DNA of 64,000 nucleotides from Nocardia amamiensis (GTDB lineage: Bacteria; Actinomycetota; Actinomycetes; Mycobacteriales; Mycobacteriaceae). The DNA lies in the NCBI RefSeq assembly GCF_015477605.1, contig NZ_JADLQX010000033.1:1-64000 (forward strand), written 5' to 3'. Both the position numbers and the translations under genes were made by a program. Below are positions 32,870 through 41,956 of this stretch, piece after piece; the first letter of the stretch is position 1, and each line of letters begins with the position of its first letter. Below the pieces are notes generated by a model, which was not told the origin of the DNA, made no database searches, and was given only the letters and a program-made list of their open reading frames with translations.

Positions 32870-33643
32870 TCAGGCGGGACCGCCGTGCCTGCCCGCGCCC
32901 GCCGCGAAGCGCTGTGCGCCATCCAGAGCGCCGCCCGCCAGCGCCGTCAGGCCGTGCCGGAACTCGTTGCGCAGCGCGGCCTCCTCGCTCATCCCGTCCT
33001 GCTCGAGCAGCGACATCCGATCCGAGCGCAGACAGGTCTGGGGCAGCGCGGCCAGTTCCGCGGCGAGTTCCTCCGCTGCCCGGCGCGCTTCGCCGGTGGG
33101 CACCACGCGGTTCACCAGACCTATCTGCAGCGCCTCCTCGGCGCCGACCGCACGTCCGGTGAGCACGAGGTCCATGGCGCGGCCGGTGCCGATGATGCGT
33201 GGCAGCCGGATGGTGCCGCCGTCGATGAGCGGGACGCCCCACCGGCGGCAGAACACGCCGAAGGTGCTGCTCTGCTCGGCGACCCGCAGGTCGCACCACA
33301 GCGCCAGTTCGAGCCCGCCGGCCACCGCGTAGCCGGAAACGGCGGCGATCACCGGCTTGGACAGCCGCATGCGCGTCGGCCCCATCGGGCCGTCGCCGTC
33401 CTCGGTGGCCTGGTTGGAGCGCTCGGTGCCGAGTGCCTTCAGGTCGGCGCCCGCGCAGAACGTGCCGCCGTCGCCCCACAGCACGGCGACCGCCGCGTCG
33501 GGGTCGGCGTCGAACTCGCGGAATGCGTCGGCCAGCGCGGCGGCGGTCGGCCCGTCGACCGCGTTGCGTGCCTCGGGGCGGTGCAGGATCACGGTTGTCA
33601 CCGGGCCGTTGCGTTCGATCAGTACCGTCACGAGGTCGACCAT
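32870..33643 (-). CDS. Enoyl-CoA hydratase/isomerase (crotonase) family protein
   Basis: A 257-residue crotonase. The oxyanion-hole segments are FCAGADLKALG and the VAGGLELALWCDLRVA region; NRVVPTGEA follows the central domain. In the active-site region the hydratase glutamate pair is only partly matched (LPRIIGTGRAMDLVLTGR), so hydratase, isomerase or hydrolase activity is possible. The ATG at 33643 sits before the VTVLIERNGPVTTVIL strand. It is divergent from a TetR gene and co-directional with the acyltransferase. Confidence 0.92.
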   Translation of the reverse strand: MVDLVTVLIERNGPVTTVILHRPEARNAVDGPTAAALADAFREFDADPDAAVAVLWGDGGTFCAGADLKALGTERSNQATEDGDGPMGPTRMRLSKPVIAAVSGYAVAGGLELALWCDLRVAEQSSTFGVFCRRWGVPLIDGGTIRLPRIIGTGRAMDLVLTGRAVGAEEALQIGLVNRVVPTGEARRAAEELAAELAALPQTCLRSDRMSLLEQDGMSEEAALRNEFRHGLTALAGGALDGAQRFAAGAGRHGGPA

Positions 33644-33664
33644 ACGCCGTAAAAGCACCCTTGT

Positions 33665-33689
33665 GTGAAGAAATGAATTCGTGCTTCAC
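33665..33689. promoter_or_regulatory. Inverted repeat between crotonase and TetR genes
   Basis: GTGAAG at 33665-33670 faces CTTCAC at 33684-33689 around a central GAATTC, in the 53-bp divergent intergenic region. It is a likely operator for the TetR protein. Confidence 0.5.
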
Positions 33690-33696
33690 TTCTTGT

Positions 33697-34347
33697 GTGG
33701 CCTACCGCAGAACCCCCGCCGTGCAGGCCCGCCTGGACGCGCAGGCGGGGCTGATCGTGCAAGCCGCGACCAAGGTGCTGTCTCGCGGCGGATATGCCGC
33801 GCTGTCCATGGCCGCGGTCGCGGCCGAGGCCGGCGTGGCCACCGGCACCGTCTACAAGAACTTCGACGGCAAGTCCGTCCTGGTGCGCGCGGTCTTCCGC
33901 AAGGTGGTCGCCCGTGAGGTCGCCGCGGTGGCCGCCGCCGGTGCGCACGGAACCGCGCTCGAACGGGTGACCGCGGCGGTGGAGACCTTCGCCGGTCGTG
34001 CGCTGAAGAACCCGAACCTGGCCTACGTGCTGCTCGCTGAGCCGGTCGACGCCATGGTCGACAGCGAACGCTTGCACTTCCGGCGCGCCTTCGCCGAGAC
34101 ATTCGAATCGGCGGTGGCCGAGGGTGTTTCGCGGGGCGAACTGCCGCCGCAGGACCCGAGAATCAGCGCAGCGGCCTTGGTCGGCGCGATCGGCGAGGTG
34201 CTCGTCGGCCCGCTCGCCGACGCGCCGCACGGGGAATTCGTCGTCCCCGAACTCATCGCTTTCGCGATACGCGCGCTGGGCGTGCGCGAGAACCCGGGCG
34301 CCGACGGCGCTCGACTGGAATCAGGAGTGTCAGATGCAGACGCATGA
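33697..34347 (+). CDS. TetR-family regulator
   Basis: A 216-residue TetR regulator with the HTH ALSMAAVAAEAGVATGTVYKNF near residues 30-51. It starts at GTG 33697. The acyl-CoA dehydrogenase gene begins inside its 3' end (14-bp overlap), so the two are co-transcribed, while the crotonase/acyltransferase pair is divergent. A FadR-like acyl-CoA-responsive repressor of both directions is a reasonable inference. Confidence 0.92.
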   Translation: MAYRRTPAVQARLDAQAGLIVQAATKVLSRGGYAALSMAAVAAEAGVATGTVYKNFDGKSVLVRAVFRKVVAREVAAVAAAGAHGTALERVTAAVETFAGRALKNPNLAYVLLAEPVDAMVDSERLHFRRAFAETFESAVAEGVSRGELPPQDPRISAAALVGAIGEVLVGPLADAPHGEFVVPELIAFAIRALGVRENPGADGARLESGVSDADA

Positions 34348-35953
34348 AGTCTTCAACCAGGTGCCCGACATCGTGCCGTTCGACTTCGCGCGCAACCCGG
34401 CGCTGATCGAGGGCTTGCACCGGGAAGGCGCGGGCTGGGCCGAGGCGGAGGTGCGTGAACTGGGCGCGCTCGCCGGCGGCGCCGAGGCGCAGGAGTGGGG
34501 CAGACTGGCCAACGAGTACCCGCCGGTGCTGCGCACCCACGACCGGTACGGCAACCGCATCGACGAGGTCGAGTTCCACCCGCACTGGCACGACCTGATG
34601 CGTGTCGCCGTCGAGCACGGTCTGCACGGCGCGCCGTGGCTGGACGACCGGCCGGGCGCGCACGTGGCGCGCGCGGCGAAGTTCTATACCTGGGGCATGG
34701 CCGACGCGGGCCACATGTGCCCGATCTCGATGACCTACGCGGTGGTGCCCGCATTGCGGCACAACCGGGAGCTGGCGGCGAAATACGAACCGCTGCTCGG
34801 CTCCCGCGTCTACGAGTTCGGCCTGCGTGAGCCGTCCACCAAGGCCGGACTCATCGCGGGCATGTCGATGACCGAGAAGCAGGGCGGCTCCGACGTCCGC
34901 GCCAACACCACGACCGCGACACCGCAGCCGGACGGCTCGTACCGGATCGTCGGGCACAAGTGGTTCACCTCCGCGCCCATGTCCGACATGTTCCTCACGC
35001 TGGCGCAGGCGCCCGGTGGCCTGTCCTGTTTCCTGCTGCCCCGGGTGCTGCCGGACGGCACCCGCAATCCCATCCGCATTCAGCGGCTCAAGGACAAGCT
35101 GGGCAACAAGTCCAACGCTTCCTCCGAGATCGAGTATGAGAACGCCGGCGGCTGGCTGGTCGGACAGGAAGGCGCCGGCGTCAAGACCATCATCGAGATG
35201 GTGAACATGACCAGGCTGGACTGCGTGATCGGCTCGGCCACCGGCATGCGCGCGGGCGCGGTCTACGCGGTGCACCACGCCCGGCACCGGAAAGCCTTCG
35301 GCGCCGAGCTGATCGACCAGCCCGCGATGCGCAACGTGCTGGCCGACCTGGTGATCGAATCCGACGCCGCGACCACGGTGATGATGCGATTGGCCGGGGC
35401 CACCGACCGGGCCACGCAGGACCCGGCCGAGGCGGCGCTGCGCCGCATCGCGTTGGCGATCACCAAGTACTGGGTCTGCAAGCGGGCGCCGTCACACGCG
35501 GCCGAAGCGCTGGAATGCCTGGGCGGCAACGGATATGCCGAAGAATCCGGCATGCCGCGGCTGTATCGCGAGGCGCCGCTGATGTCCATCTGGGAAGGCT
35601 CGGGCAACGTCGCCGCGCTGGACGCGCTGCGCGCCATGGGCCGTCAGCCGGAGACCGTCGAGGCGTACTTCAACGAAGTGTCGCTGGCGAAGGGCGAGAA
35701 CCCGCGGCTGGACGACGCGATCGCGCGCGTCGGCAAGGAGCTGTCGGATCTCAACGAGATCGAATACCGCGCTCGCCGCGTGGTGGAGCTGATGGCATTG
35801 GTTCTGCAGGGGGCGCAACTGGTCCGGCACGGCCACCCCGCCGTCGCCGACGCTTTCTGCGCCACCCGGCTGGGCGACGACTGGGGCATTGCGTTCGGCA
35901 CACTGCCCACGGGGGTGGACACCGGCGCGATCGTCGAGCGCGCGTTCGTCTGA
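34334..35953 (+). CDS. AidB-like acyl-CoA dehydrogenase
   Basis: A 539-residue flavoprotein of the acyl-CoA dehydrogenase superfamily in the AidB-like branch, which is longer than ordinary enzymes. Features include MTEKQGGSDVRANTT (FAD-binding), HKWFTSAPMSDMFL, the GFALxNE-region equivalent RHRKAFGAELID, and LGGNGYAEESGMPRLYREAPLMSIWEGSGNV-type sequence near the C-terminal third, characteristic of AidB. E. coli AidB is linked to alkylation damage; actinobacterial members are mostly untested. The ATG at 34334 overlaps the TetR gene and has AGGAG in front. Confidence 0.93.
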   Translation: MQTHEVFNQVPDIVPFDFARNPALIEGLHREGAGWAEAEVRELGALAGGAEAQEWGRLANEYPPVLRTHDRYGNRIDEVEFHPHWHDLMRVAVEHGLHGAPWLDDRPGAHVARAAKFYTWGMADAGHMCPISMTYAVVPALRHNRELAAKYEPLLGSRVYEFGLREPSTKAGLIAGMSMTEKQGGSDVRANTTTATPQPDGSYRIVGHKWFTSAPMSDMFLTLAQAPGGLSCFLLPRVLPDGTRNPIRIQRLKDKLGNKSNASSEIEYENAGGWLVGQEGAGVKTIIEMVNMTRLDCVIGSATGMRAGAVYAVHHARHRKAFGAELIDQPAMRNVLADLVIESDAATTVMMRLAGATDRATQDPAEAALRRIALAITKYWVCKRAPSHAAEALECLGGNGYAEESGMPRLYREAPLMSIWEGSGNVAALDALRAMGRQPETVEAYFNEVSLAKGENPRLDDAIARVGKELSDLNEIEYRARRVVELMALVLQGAQLVRHGHPAVADAFCATRLGDDWGIAFGTLPTGVDTGAIVERAFV

Positions 35954-36029
35954 CGCGCCGCTTTCCCGCTGCGGACCTGCTGCTGATCGGTGGACCTTGC
36001 CAGTCCTGAGTCGAGCAGCGCTTCGCAAC

Positions 36030-36425
36030 TCAGGAGGGCCGAGTCAGCACGCGTTCGACCAACGCTGTGTCACAGTGTTCGACCACTTCGCGCAGCTTTC
36101 CTTCGGCGACGCGGAAGATGAAGCAGTAGGTCTGGTCGTAGCTTTCGCCACGGGTGGTCACGGCGTGGGCGCGGGCCTGCACCACGACGCGGTCACCCTC
36201 GGCGACGATCACGTCGGCGGCACTGCGGTATTCGCTGAACTGGGCCATGAGCGGACGCAGGAGTTGGCCCAGCACCGTGCTTTTCGGTTCCCACGTGCCG
36301 CTCCAGGACCAGTCGCCGGGGAACACCCAGCGGAAGTCGTCGGCCATGGCGTCGCTCAGCGCGCGGGTATTGCCGAGGGCCATCTGCTCGAAGATGTCCT
36401 CGAGCAGCTTCTTGTTCTCACTCAT
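36030..36425 (-). CDS. SnoaL/NTF2-like protein
   Basis: A 131-residue NTF2-fold protein of the SnoaL-like type: an N-terminal helix (LLEDIFEQMALGNTRAL), then FRWVFPGDWSWSGTW, strands with VVVQARAHAVTTRG and a QTYCFIFRVAEGKLREVVEH segment. Such proteins are cyclases, isomerases or ligand binders and a function cannot be assigned. The ATG at 36425 is preferred over an upstream one that would extend into the LysR promoter. It is divergent from a LysR regulator, a typical regulator-target arrangement. Confidence 0.87.
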   Translation of the reverse strand: MSENKKLLEDIFEQMALGNTRALSDAMADDFRWVFPGDWSWSGTWEPKSTVLGQLLRPLMAQFSEYRSAADVIVAEGDRVVVQARAHAVTTRGESYDQTYCFIFRVAEGKLREVVEHCDTALVERVLTRPS

Positions 36426-36496
36426 GCCACCGACGCTATGGGCAGAAAATTCATGCGACAAGCGAGACTCTGACATGCTTGGTATGAGTAATCCGC

Positions 36497-37411
36497 ATGA
36501 GTGAGTTCACAGTCGTAGGGCTGCGCGTAGTACGGGAGGCGGCCATCTCCGGGTCTTTCTCGACGGCCGCGGAGAACCTCGGCTACACACAGTCCGCGGT
36601 GTCGAGGCAGATCGCATTGATGGAGCGAGCGGCCGGGCGCGCGCTGTTCGAGCGGCACGCCCGCGGCGTCCAACCCACCGACGCGGGGCGTGTCATCGTG
36701 CGGCACGCCGAGATAGTGCTGGGCGAGCTGGAGAACGCCCGGCACAATATCCGCCACCTGCAGGCCCGCCCACCGGGTCGGTTACGGGTCGGCGCGTTCT
36801 CGACCGCGATGGCCGCCCTCGTGCCGCAGGCGATCGCCGCCCTGGTCGGCGACCAGCGTGCGCGGATATCGCTGCGGGAGGGGCTGAGTCCCCGATTGCT
36901 CACCGCCGTCGCCCGGGATCGACTCGACGTAGCGGTTGTGACCGCGCCCGAGGCGCCGCCCCCGGGAGTGGAGATCGAACCTCTGCTCGACGACCCGCTG
37001 CTCGTCGCGCTCGCGCCCACACACGCCCTCGCAGGCGCCACCAGCGCAACCCCCGCGATGCTGCGCGAGGAACGATGGATCACCGGAAGCCAAGAGCTCG
37101 GCACCACCCTGCTCGGCGCCTGGCGCGATCCCGGATGGGAACCGGATATCGCGTTCGTCGCCCGCGACTGGTTCGCCAAACTCGGCCTCGTCGCCGCGGG
37201 GCTCGGTGTCACTGTGGTCCCCGGCATCGCCGTTCCCGTAGTGCCTCCGACCATCGCGCTTCTCCGCATCGATCACCCGTCCGCGGTCCGCCGGACCTTC
37301 CTCGCCCACCGCCGTGACCGCGGCACCTCCGCACTCCGGCAGGCGTTCGCCGAAGCGCTGCGCGACCACGTGGCCGTGCTGGCCGCCCAGGTACGTCAAC
37401 GTGTTCGGTAG
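36497..37411 (+). CDS. LysR-family transcriptional regulator
   Basis: A 304-residue LTTR. The N-terminal winged helix has SFSTAAENLGYTQSAVSRQIALMERAAG (about residues 19-46), a textbook LysR signature. The C-terminal effector domain is periplasmic-binding-protein-like (GRLRVGAFSTAMAALVPQAI). The ATG overlaps nothing upstream. It is divergent from the NTF2-like gene with 71 bp between starts, so that gene is the probable target. The effector is unknown. Confidence 0.94.
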   Translation: MSEFTVVGLRVVREAAISGSFSTAAENLGYTQSAVSRQIALMERAAGRALFERHARGVQPTDAGRVIVRHAEIVLGELENARHNIRHLQARPPGRLRVGAFSTAMAALVPQAIAALVGDQRARISLREGLSPRLLTAVARDRLDVAVVTAPEAPPPGVEIEPLLDDPLLVALAPTHALAGATSATPAMLREERWITGSQELGTTLLGAWRDPGWEPDIAFVARDWFAKLGLVAAGLGVTVVPGIAVPVVPPTIALLRIDHPSAVRRTFLAHRRDRGTSALRQAFAEALRDHVAVLAAQVRQRVR

Positions 37412-37472
37412 TCGTGCGCCAGATCCGTCTGCGGACCCGCGATACGCGGGTAGCAGCTGGAACGGCAGTAGT

Positions 37473-38165
37473 GTGGCGCTGGTGGCAGGGGAGTTCGTCG
37501 AGAGGCCGTTGAGCTGGCTGGTGCGGCGCGTGCGGGATCGGGCAGGGGAGGGACGGTATCTGCTCGGCATCGCGGGGCCGCCGGGCGCGGGCAAGTCCAC
37601 ATTGTCGGTTAGGTTGCGGGACGCGATAAATGCCGAGGCGGGCGGCGCGGTCGCCGAAATCGCGCCCATGGACGGATACCACCTGGCCAACGATGTCCTG
37701 CGGGCGAGGGGAAGTCTTGCGCGCAAAGGCGAGCCGGACACATTCGACGTCGACGGGTACGTCGCTGGACTGAGCCAGTTGCGGAGTACACCGCTCGGCC
37801 GCCCCGTTGCCTGGTCAACCTTCGATCGGACCATCGATGCGCCGGTACCCGGTGGCGTGGTGTTCGACCGGCAGTCCATCGTGATCACCGAGGGCAACTA
37901 CCTGCTGCTGGACGACTCCGAGACGCGGCGATGGTCGGCGGTACGCGCGCTGCTGGACGAGTGCTGGTACCTGGATGCGGCGCGGGACGTGATCGAGGAT
38001 CGCTTGCTGCGCAGGCACATTCGCGGCGGTCGCACGCCCGACTCGGCCGCGAAGAAGGTGCGCGACAGCGACCTACGAAACGCGGACCTGGTCGCCACGA
38101 CGAGCGCACACGCCGATCTGGTGCTGTGCGAGCGTGCTGGGGACTATGCGGTCCGCGAGCGCTGA
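37473..38165 (+). CDS. Nucleoside/nucleotide kinase family P-loop protein
   Basis: A 230-residue kinase of the uridine/pantothenate-kinase-like family. The Walker A motif GPPGAGKST lies near residue 35, followed by MDGYHLANDVL, RKGEPDTFDVDGY and ITEGNYLLLDD, all shared with uncharacterised actinobacterial nucleoside kinases (YfhA/FrcK-like). The RLLRRHIRGGRT segment is the probable lid. The start is uncertain: GTG at 37473 is given because it precedes the conserved ERPLSWLVRRV segment, and its ribosome site is weak. The substrate is unknown. Confidence 0.85.
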   Translation: MALVAGEFVERPLSWLVRRVRDRAGEGRYLLGIAGPPGAGKSTLSVRLRDAINAEAGGAVAEIAPMDGYHLANDVLRARGSLARKGEPDTFDVDGYVAGLSQLRSTPLGRPVAWSTFDRTIDAPVPGGVVFDRQSIVITEGNYLLLDDSETRRWSAVRALLDECWYLDAARDVIEDRLLRRHIRGGRTPDSAAKKVRDSDLRNADLVATTSAHADLVLCERAGDYAVRER

Positions 38166-38310
38166 AGCGGTCCGGCGCGCCGATGCATCTCCGTTCCGCA
38201 GCGCCTGACATGCGGTGACGCTCGGCCACGCCGCGCACTCCACCAGCTCAGTGACGTGATCGGCGCGCGTACTTACGAACGGTGCGGGCCAATGTCACCG
38301 GTTGCCGGGT

Positions 38311-39948
38311 TCAGCGGTTCGCGCGGTACCAGCGGATGAGCGTGTCCGTAGACGAATCATCCTGTGGCTCGGGGTCTTCCGCTGCCGTGAGCAGCGGGGC
38401 CAGCGCGAGCGCCTGCTGCTTGCCGAGTTCGACGCCCCACTGGTCGAAGCTGTCGATGCCCCAGATGGCGCCTTCCACGAAGACTTGATGCTCGTAGAGG
38501 GCGATGAGCTGACCGACGACCGACGGGGTGAGCTGCGGCGCCAGAATGGCGGTGGACGGACGATTGCCCGGCATCACCTTGTGCGGCACCAGCCTCGGGT
38601 CGGTGCCCTCGGCGGCGATCTCCTCGGCGGTCTTGCCGAAGGCGAGCACCTTGGTCTGCGCGAACAGATTGCTCATCAGCACGTCGTGCATGCTGCCGGT
38701 GCCGTCGATCGTCGGCAGATCTGCGGTGGGGCGCGCGAAACCGATGAAGTCGGCCGGGATGAGCCGGGTGCCCTGGTGCAGCAGTTGGTAGAAGGCGTGC
38801 TGGCCGTTGGTGCCCGGTTCGCCCCAGAAGATCTCGCCGGTGGAGGTGGTGACCGGGGTGCCGTCGGCGTGCACCGACTTGCCGTTGGACTCCATGGTCA
38901 GCTGTTGCAGGTAGGCGGGGAAGCGGGCCAGGTCATTCGAATACGGCAGCACCGCATGCGACTGCGCGCCGAAGAAATTCGAGTACCAGACGCCGAGCAG
39001 GCCGAGCAGCACTGGCGCGTTCGCCTCCAGTGGCGCGGTGGCGAAATGCCGGTCCACGGTGTGCATTCCGGCGAGGAACTCCGCGAAGCGCTCCTTGCCG
39101 ACGGTCGCCATCACCGAGAGCCCGATCGCCGAGGCCACCGAGTAGCGGCCGCCTACCCAATCCCAGAAGCCGAACATGTTGTCGGTGTCGATGCCGAACC
39201 GCGCCACCCGCTCCGCGTTGGTCGAGACCGCGACGAAATGCTTGGCGACAGCGTCCTCGCCGAGCGCGGCGACCAGCCAGCGCCGGGCCGCCGTCGCGTT
39301 GGTCAGCGTCTCCAGGGTGGAGAACGTCTTGGACGCGACGACGAACAGCGTGGCGGCCGGATCCAGGCCGTCGAGCTTCGCGAGCAGATCCGCGGGGTCG
39401 ACGTTGGAGACGAACCGCGCGCCGATGCCCGCGTCGGCGTAGTGGCGCAGCGCCTGATGCACCATCACCGGCCCCAGATCCGACCCGCCGATGCCGATGT
39501 TCACCACGGTCTTGATGCGCTCGCCGGTGGCGCCGCGCCAGGCGCCGGCGCGCACCGCGTCGGTGAACTCGCCCATCCGGCGCAGCACTTCGTGCACCTC
39601 GGCGCCCACGTCGACGCCGTCGATGATCTGGCTCTCGTCCTTCGGCAGCCGCAGCGCGATGTGGCCGACCGCGCGGTCCTCGGAGGTGTTGATGTGCTCG
39701 CCGCGATACATCGCGTCCCGGCGCTCCGGCACGCCCGCTTCCCGCGCCAATTCCACCAGCAGGTGCAGGGTTTCCCTGGTGACGCGGTGCTTGCTGTAGT
39801 CGATGTGCAGGTCCCCCACCTGGACGGTCAGCTCGCTGCCCCGGGCCGGGTCCTCGACGAAGAACTCCCTGAGGTGTCGTCCGGCGATGGCGCTGTGGTG
39901 ATCGTGCAGTTTCCGCCATGCCGCCGTCGCGGTGATGTCGCTGCTCAC
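38311..39948 (-). CDS. pgi: Glucose-6-phosphate isomerase
   Basis: A 545-residue PGI interconverting glucose-6-phosphate and fructose-6-phosphate in glycolysis/gluconeogenesis. The first signature NIGIGGSDLGPVM, the SKTFSTLETLTNA phosphate loop and the second signature GxSFDQWGVELGK (here GIDSFDQWGVELGKQ) are clear. It starts at GTG 39948. It is the first gene of the block that follows mycobacterial order (pgi, chorismate mutase, uvrD1, M23 peptidase, sucCD), divergent from a semialdehyde dehydrogenase. Confidence 0.97.
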   Translation of the reverse strand: MSSDITATAAWRKLHDHHSAIAGRHLREFFVEDPARGSELTVQVGDLHIDYSKHRVTRETLHLLVELAREAGVPERRDAMYRGEHINTSEDRAVGHIALRLPKDESQIIDGVDVGAEVHEVLRRMGEFTDAVRAGAWRGATGERIKTVVNIGIGGSDLGPVMVHQALRHYADAGIGARFVSNVDPADLLAKLDGLDPAATLFVVASKTFSTLETLTNATAARRWLVAALGEDAVAKHFVAVSTNAERVARFGIDTDNMFGFWDWVGGRYSVASAIGLSVMATVGKERFAEFLAGMHTVDRHFATAPLEANAPVLLGLLGVWYSNFFGAQSHAVLPYSNDLARFPAYLQQLTMESNGKSVHADGTPVTTSTGEIFWGEPGTNGQHAFYQLLHQGTRLIPADFIGFARPTADLPTIDGTGSMHDVLMSNLFAQTKVLAFGKTAEEIAAEGTDPRLVPHKVMPGNRPSTAILAPQLTPSVVGQLIALYEHQVFVEGAIWGIDSFDQWGVELGKQQALALAPLLTAAEDPEPQDDSSTDTLIRWYRANR

Positions 39949-40098
39949 GTTCGCCGAGACTACAAGCAGCCACGGCGGTGCGCACGGGACGTCCGCGGAG
40001 AGTCGGTCCGGCAGCGCCACCGGAGGTGATCGCGCCGCGTGCCGATCCGTGCGGCTGCTTCACTTCGGTCCGGCCCGGCGCGGGCTTACGCTGGCTGC

Positions 40099-41553
40099 AT
40101 GGTGTCCGAACGTGAACTTCTCGATTCCGTACCCACGCGGCTGTGGATCGGCGGACCTGTCGACGCCACCGGCGCAGGCACTTTTCCGGTGCACAATCCG
40201 GCTACGGGGGAGGTGCTGACGCAGGTCGCGGACGCGACGCCGGAGGACGCGCTGCGCGCCCTCGACGCCGCCGTCGCGGCGCAGCAGGAATGGGCGGCCA
40301 CATCGGCGCGCGAGCGGGGCGAGATCCTGCGAAAGGTGTTCGAGCGGATCACCGCCCGCGCGGAGGAATTCGCCCTGCTGATGACTCTGGAGATGGGCAA
40401 GGCGCTGCCGGAGAGCCGCAACGAGGTGCGCTACGGCGCCGAATTCTTCCGCTGGTTCAGCGAGGAGGCGGTCCGGGTGCACGGGCGTTATCTGCACGCG
40501 CCGTCCGGCACCGGGCGGATCATGGTGCACAAGCAACCGGTCGGCCCCTGCCTGGCCATCACGCCGTGGAACTTCCCGCTGGCCATGGGCACGCGCAAGA
40601 TCGGCCCGGCGCTGGCCGCCGGCTGCACGATGATCGTCAAGCCCGCCTCCGCGACGCCGCTGACCATGCTGCTGCTGGCCCAGTTGTGCAGCGAGGCCGG
40701 TCTGCCCGACGGTGTGCTGTCGGTGCTCACCACCAGCCGCTCCAGCGCCGTGACCCAGCCGCTGCTGGACGATCCCCGGCTGCGCAAGCTGACCTTCACC
40801 GGCTCCACCGAGGTCGGCAGGAAGCTGGTGGAGAAGTCCGCGAACCGGCTGCTGCGCACCTCCATGGAACTCGGCGGGAATGCGCCGTTCGTGGTGTTCG
40901 ACGACGCCGACGTCGACGCGGCCGTGCAGGGCGCGATGCTGGCCAAACTGCGCAACGGCGGCGAGGCGTGCACCGCGGCCAACCGGTTCCACGTGCAGAA
41001 CGGCGTCCGAGCGGAGTTCACCGCGAAACTGGTCGAGGCGATGTCCGGCCAGGTGCGGCTCGGGCCGGGCACCGATCCCGACACGACACTCGGTCCGCTG
41101 ATCAACGAGGATCAACTCCAGACGGTCGGGGAATTGGTGGACGATGCCGTCGCGGCGGGCGCACAGGTACTGATCGGCGGCAAGGCGCCCGGCGGCCCCG
41201 GCTGGTTCTACCCGGCCACCATCCTCGCCGACGTCCCCCCGCAGGCCAGGATTCTGCGTGAGGAAGTGTTCGGCCCGGTGGCCCCGATCATCGGCTTCGA
41301 GACCGAGGAGGAGGGCCTCGCCGCGGCCAACGACACCGAATTCGGTTTGGTCAGCTACGTCTACACCCGCGACCTCGATCGTGCGCTCCGGATCGCCGAA
41401 GGCCTGGAATCCGGCATGGTGGGCGTCAATCGCGGCGTCATCTCCGACCCCGCCGCCCCCTTCGGCGGCGTCAAGGCGTCCGGCTTCGGCAGGGAGGGCG
41501 GCACCGAGGGCATCGAGGAGTACCTGTTCACCAAGTACATCGCCCTCACCTGA
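40099..41553 (+). CDS. gabD: NAD(P)-dependent succinate-semialdehyde dehydrogenase
   Basis: A 484-residue aldehyde dehydrogenase. ITPWNFPLAMGTRKIGPALAAG contains the conserved catalytic Asn; MELGGNAPFVVFDDAD holds the general-base Glu, and GGEACTAANRF carries the nucleophilic Cys. The sequence is of the GabD/SSADH type, converting succinic semialdehyde to succinate. It starts at ATG 40099, 150 bp from the divergent pgi, and ends in a strong terminator. The symbol is by family; other semialdehydes are possible. Confidence 0.88.
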   Translation: MVSERELLDSVPTRLWIGGPVDATGAGTFPVHNPATGEVLTQVADATPEDALRALDAAVAAQQEWAATSARERGEILRKVFERITARAEEFALLMTLEMGKALPESRNEVRYGAEFFRWFSEEAVRVHGRYLHAPSGTGRIMVHKQPVGPCLAITPWNFPLAMGTRKIGPALAAGCTMIVKPASATPLTMLLLAQLCSEAGLPDGVLSVLTTSRSSAVTQPLLDDPRLRKLTFTGSTEVGRKLVEKSANRLLRTSMELGGNAPFVVFDDADVDAAVQGAMLAKLRNGGEACTAANRFHVQNGVRAEFTAKLVEAMSGQVRLGPGTDPDTTLGPLINEDQLQTVGELVDDAVAAGAQVLIGGKAPGGPGWFYPATILADVPPQARILREEVFGPVAPIIGFETEEEGLAAANDTEFGLVSYVYTRDLDRALRIAEGLESGMVGVNRGVISDPAAPFGGVKASGFGREGGTEGIEEYLFTKYIALT

Positions 41554-41558
41554 GGCGT

Positions 41559-41590
41559 ACCGCCCGGGTAGCGCATGCCACCCGGGCGGT
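41559..41590. terminator. Terminator of the SSADH gene
   Basis: 11-bp perfect stem (41559-41569 with 41580-41590), 10-nt loop, then TTTCCCTT. It may act for both convergent genes. Confidence 0.85.
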
Positions 41591-41596
41591 TTCCCT

Positions 41597-41791
41597 TCAG
41601 CTCCGGTCCTCGATCGCGGCGTCGATCTCCGCGTCCGTTGCGCGGCTGACTCCGAGCTTGTCGGCCATCCGGCTCAGTGTGATATCCAAGCCGAGCACAT
41701 GGCGATGCGTCTCGTACATGATCTCGCCATAGCTGGTCTCGATGTCGGTGACGCGACCTTCCAAAGCCGTCACACGTCGTTCGAGATTCAT
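41597..41791 (-). CDS. Small coiled-coil protein, hypothetical
   Basis: A 64-residue protein opening MNLERRVTALEGRVTDIETSYG, with heptad-like spacing of hydrophobic residues over the first 25 residues, followed by an amphipathic stretch and an acidic C-terminus. I do not recognise a named family. It lies between two terminators, so it is probably transcribed alone. GGGGGAAT precedes the ATG on the minus strand, a plausible ribosome site. Confidence 0.7.
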   Translation of the reverse strand: MNLERRVTALEGRVTDIETSYGEIMYETHRHVLGLDITLSRMADKLGVSRATDAEIDAAIEDRS

Positions 41792-41887
41792 CGTGATTCC
41801 CCCTTCGCCAGGCCCCGCGGGCTGATCAATGCGCGCGAAGCCTATCCCAGACCCCCGACAGACACACCGGATCCGGACATGAAACGA

Positions 41888-41916
41888 CCGCCCCGGGGTG
41901 TGCCCACCCGGGGCGG
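41888..41916. terminator. Hairpin after chorismate mutase
   Basis: 10-bp perfect stem (41888-41897 with 41907-41916), 9-nt loop. On the minus strand it follows the chorismate mutase stop by 40 bp and is trailed by TCGTTTC. Confidence 0.75.
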
Positions 41917-41956
41917 CCTTGTGGTGCGACGGTCTTGCGAGCGCGCCGCGTAGTTG

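Noticed and set aside
41888..41916. Possible attenuator for chorismate mutase
   Set aside because: The hairpin lies downstream, not upstream, of the gene on its own strand, so it is read as a terminator.
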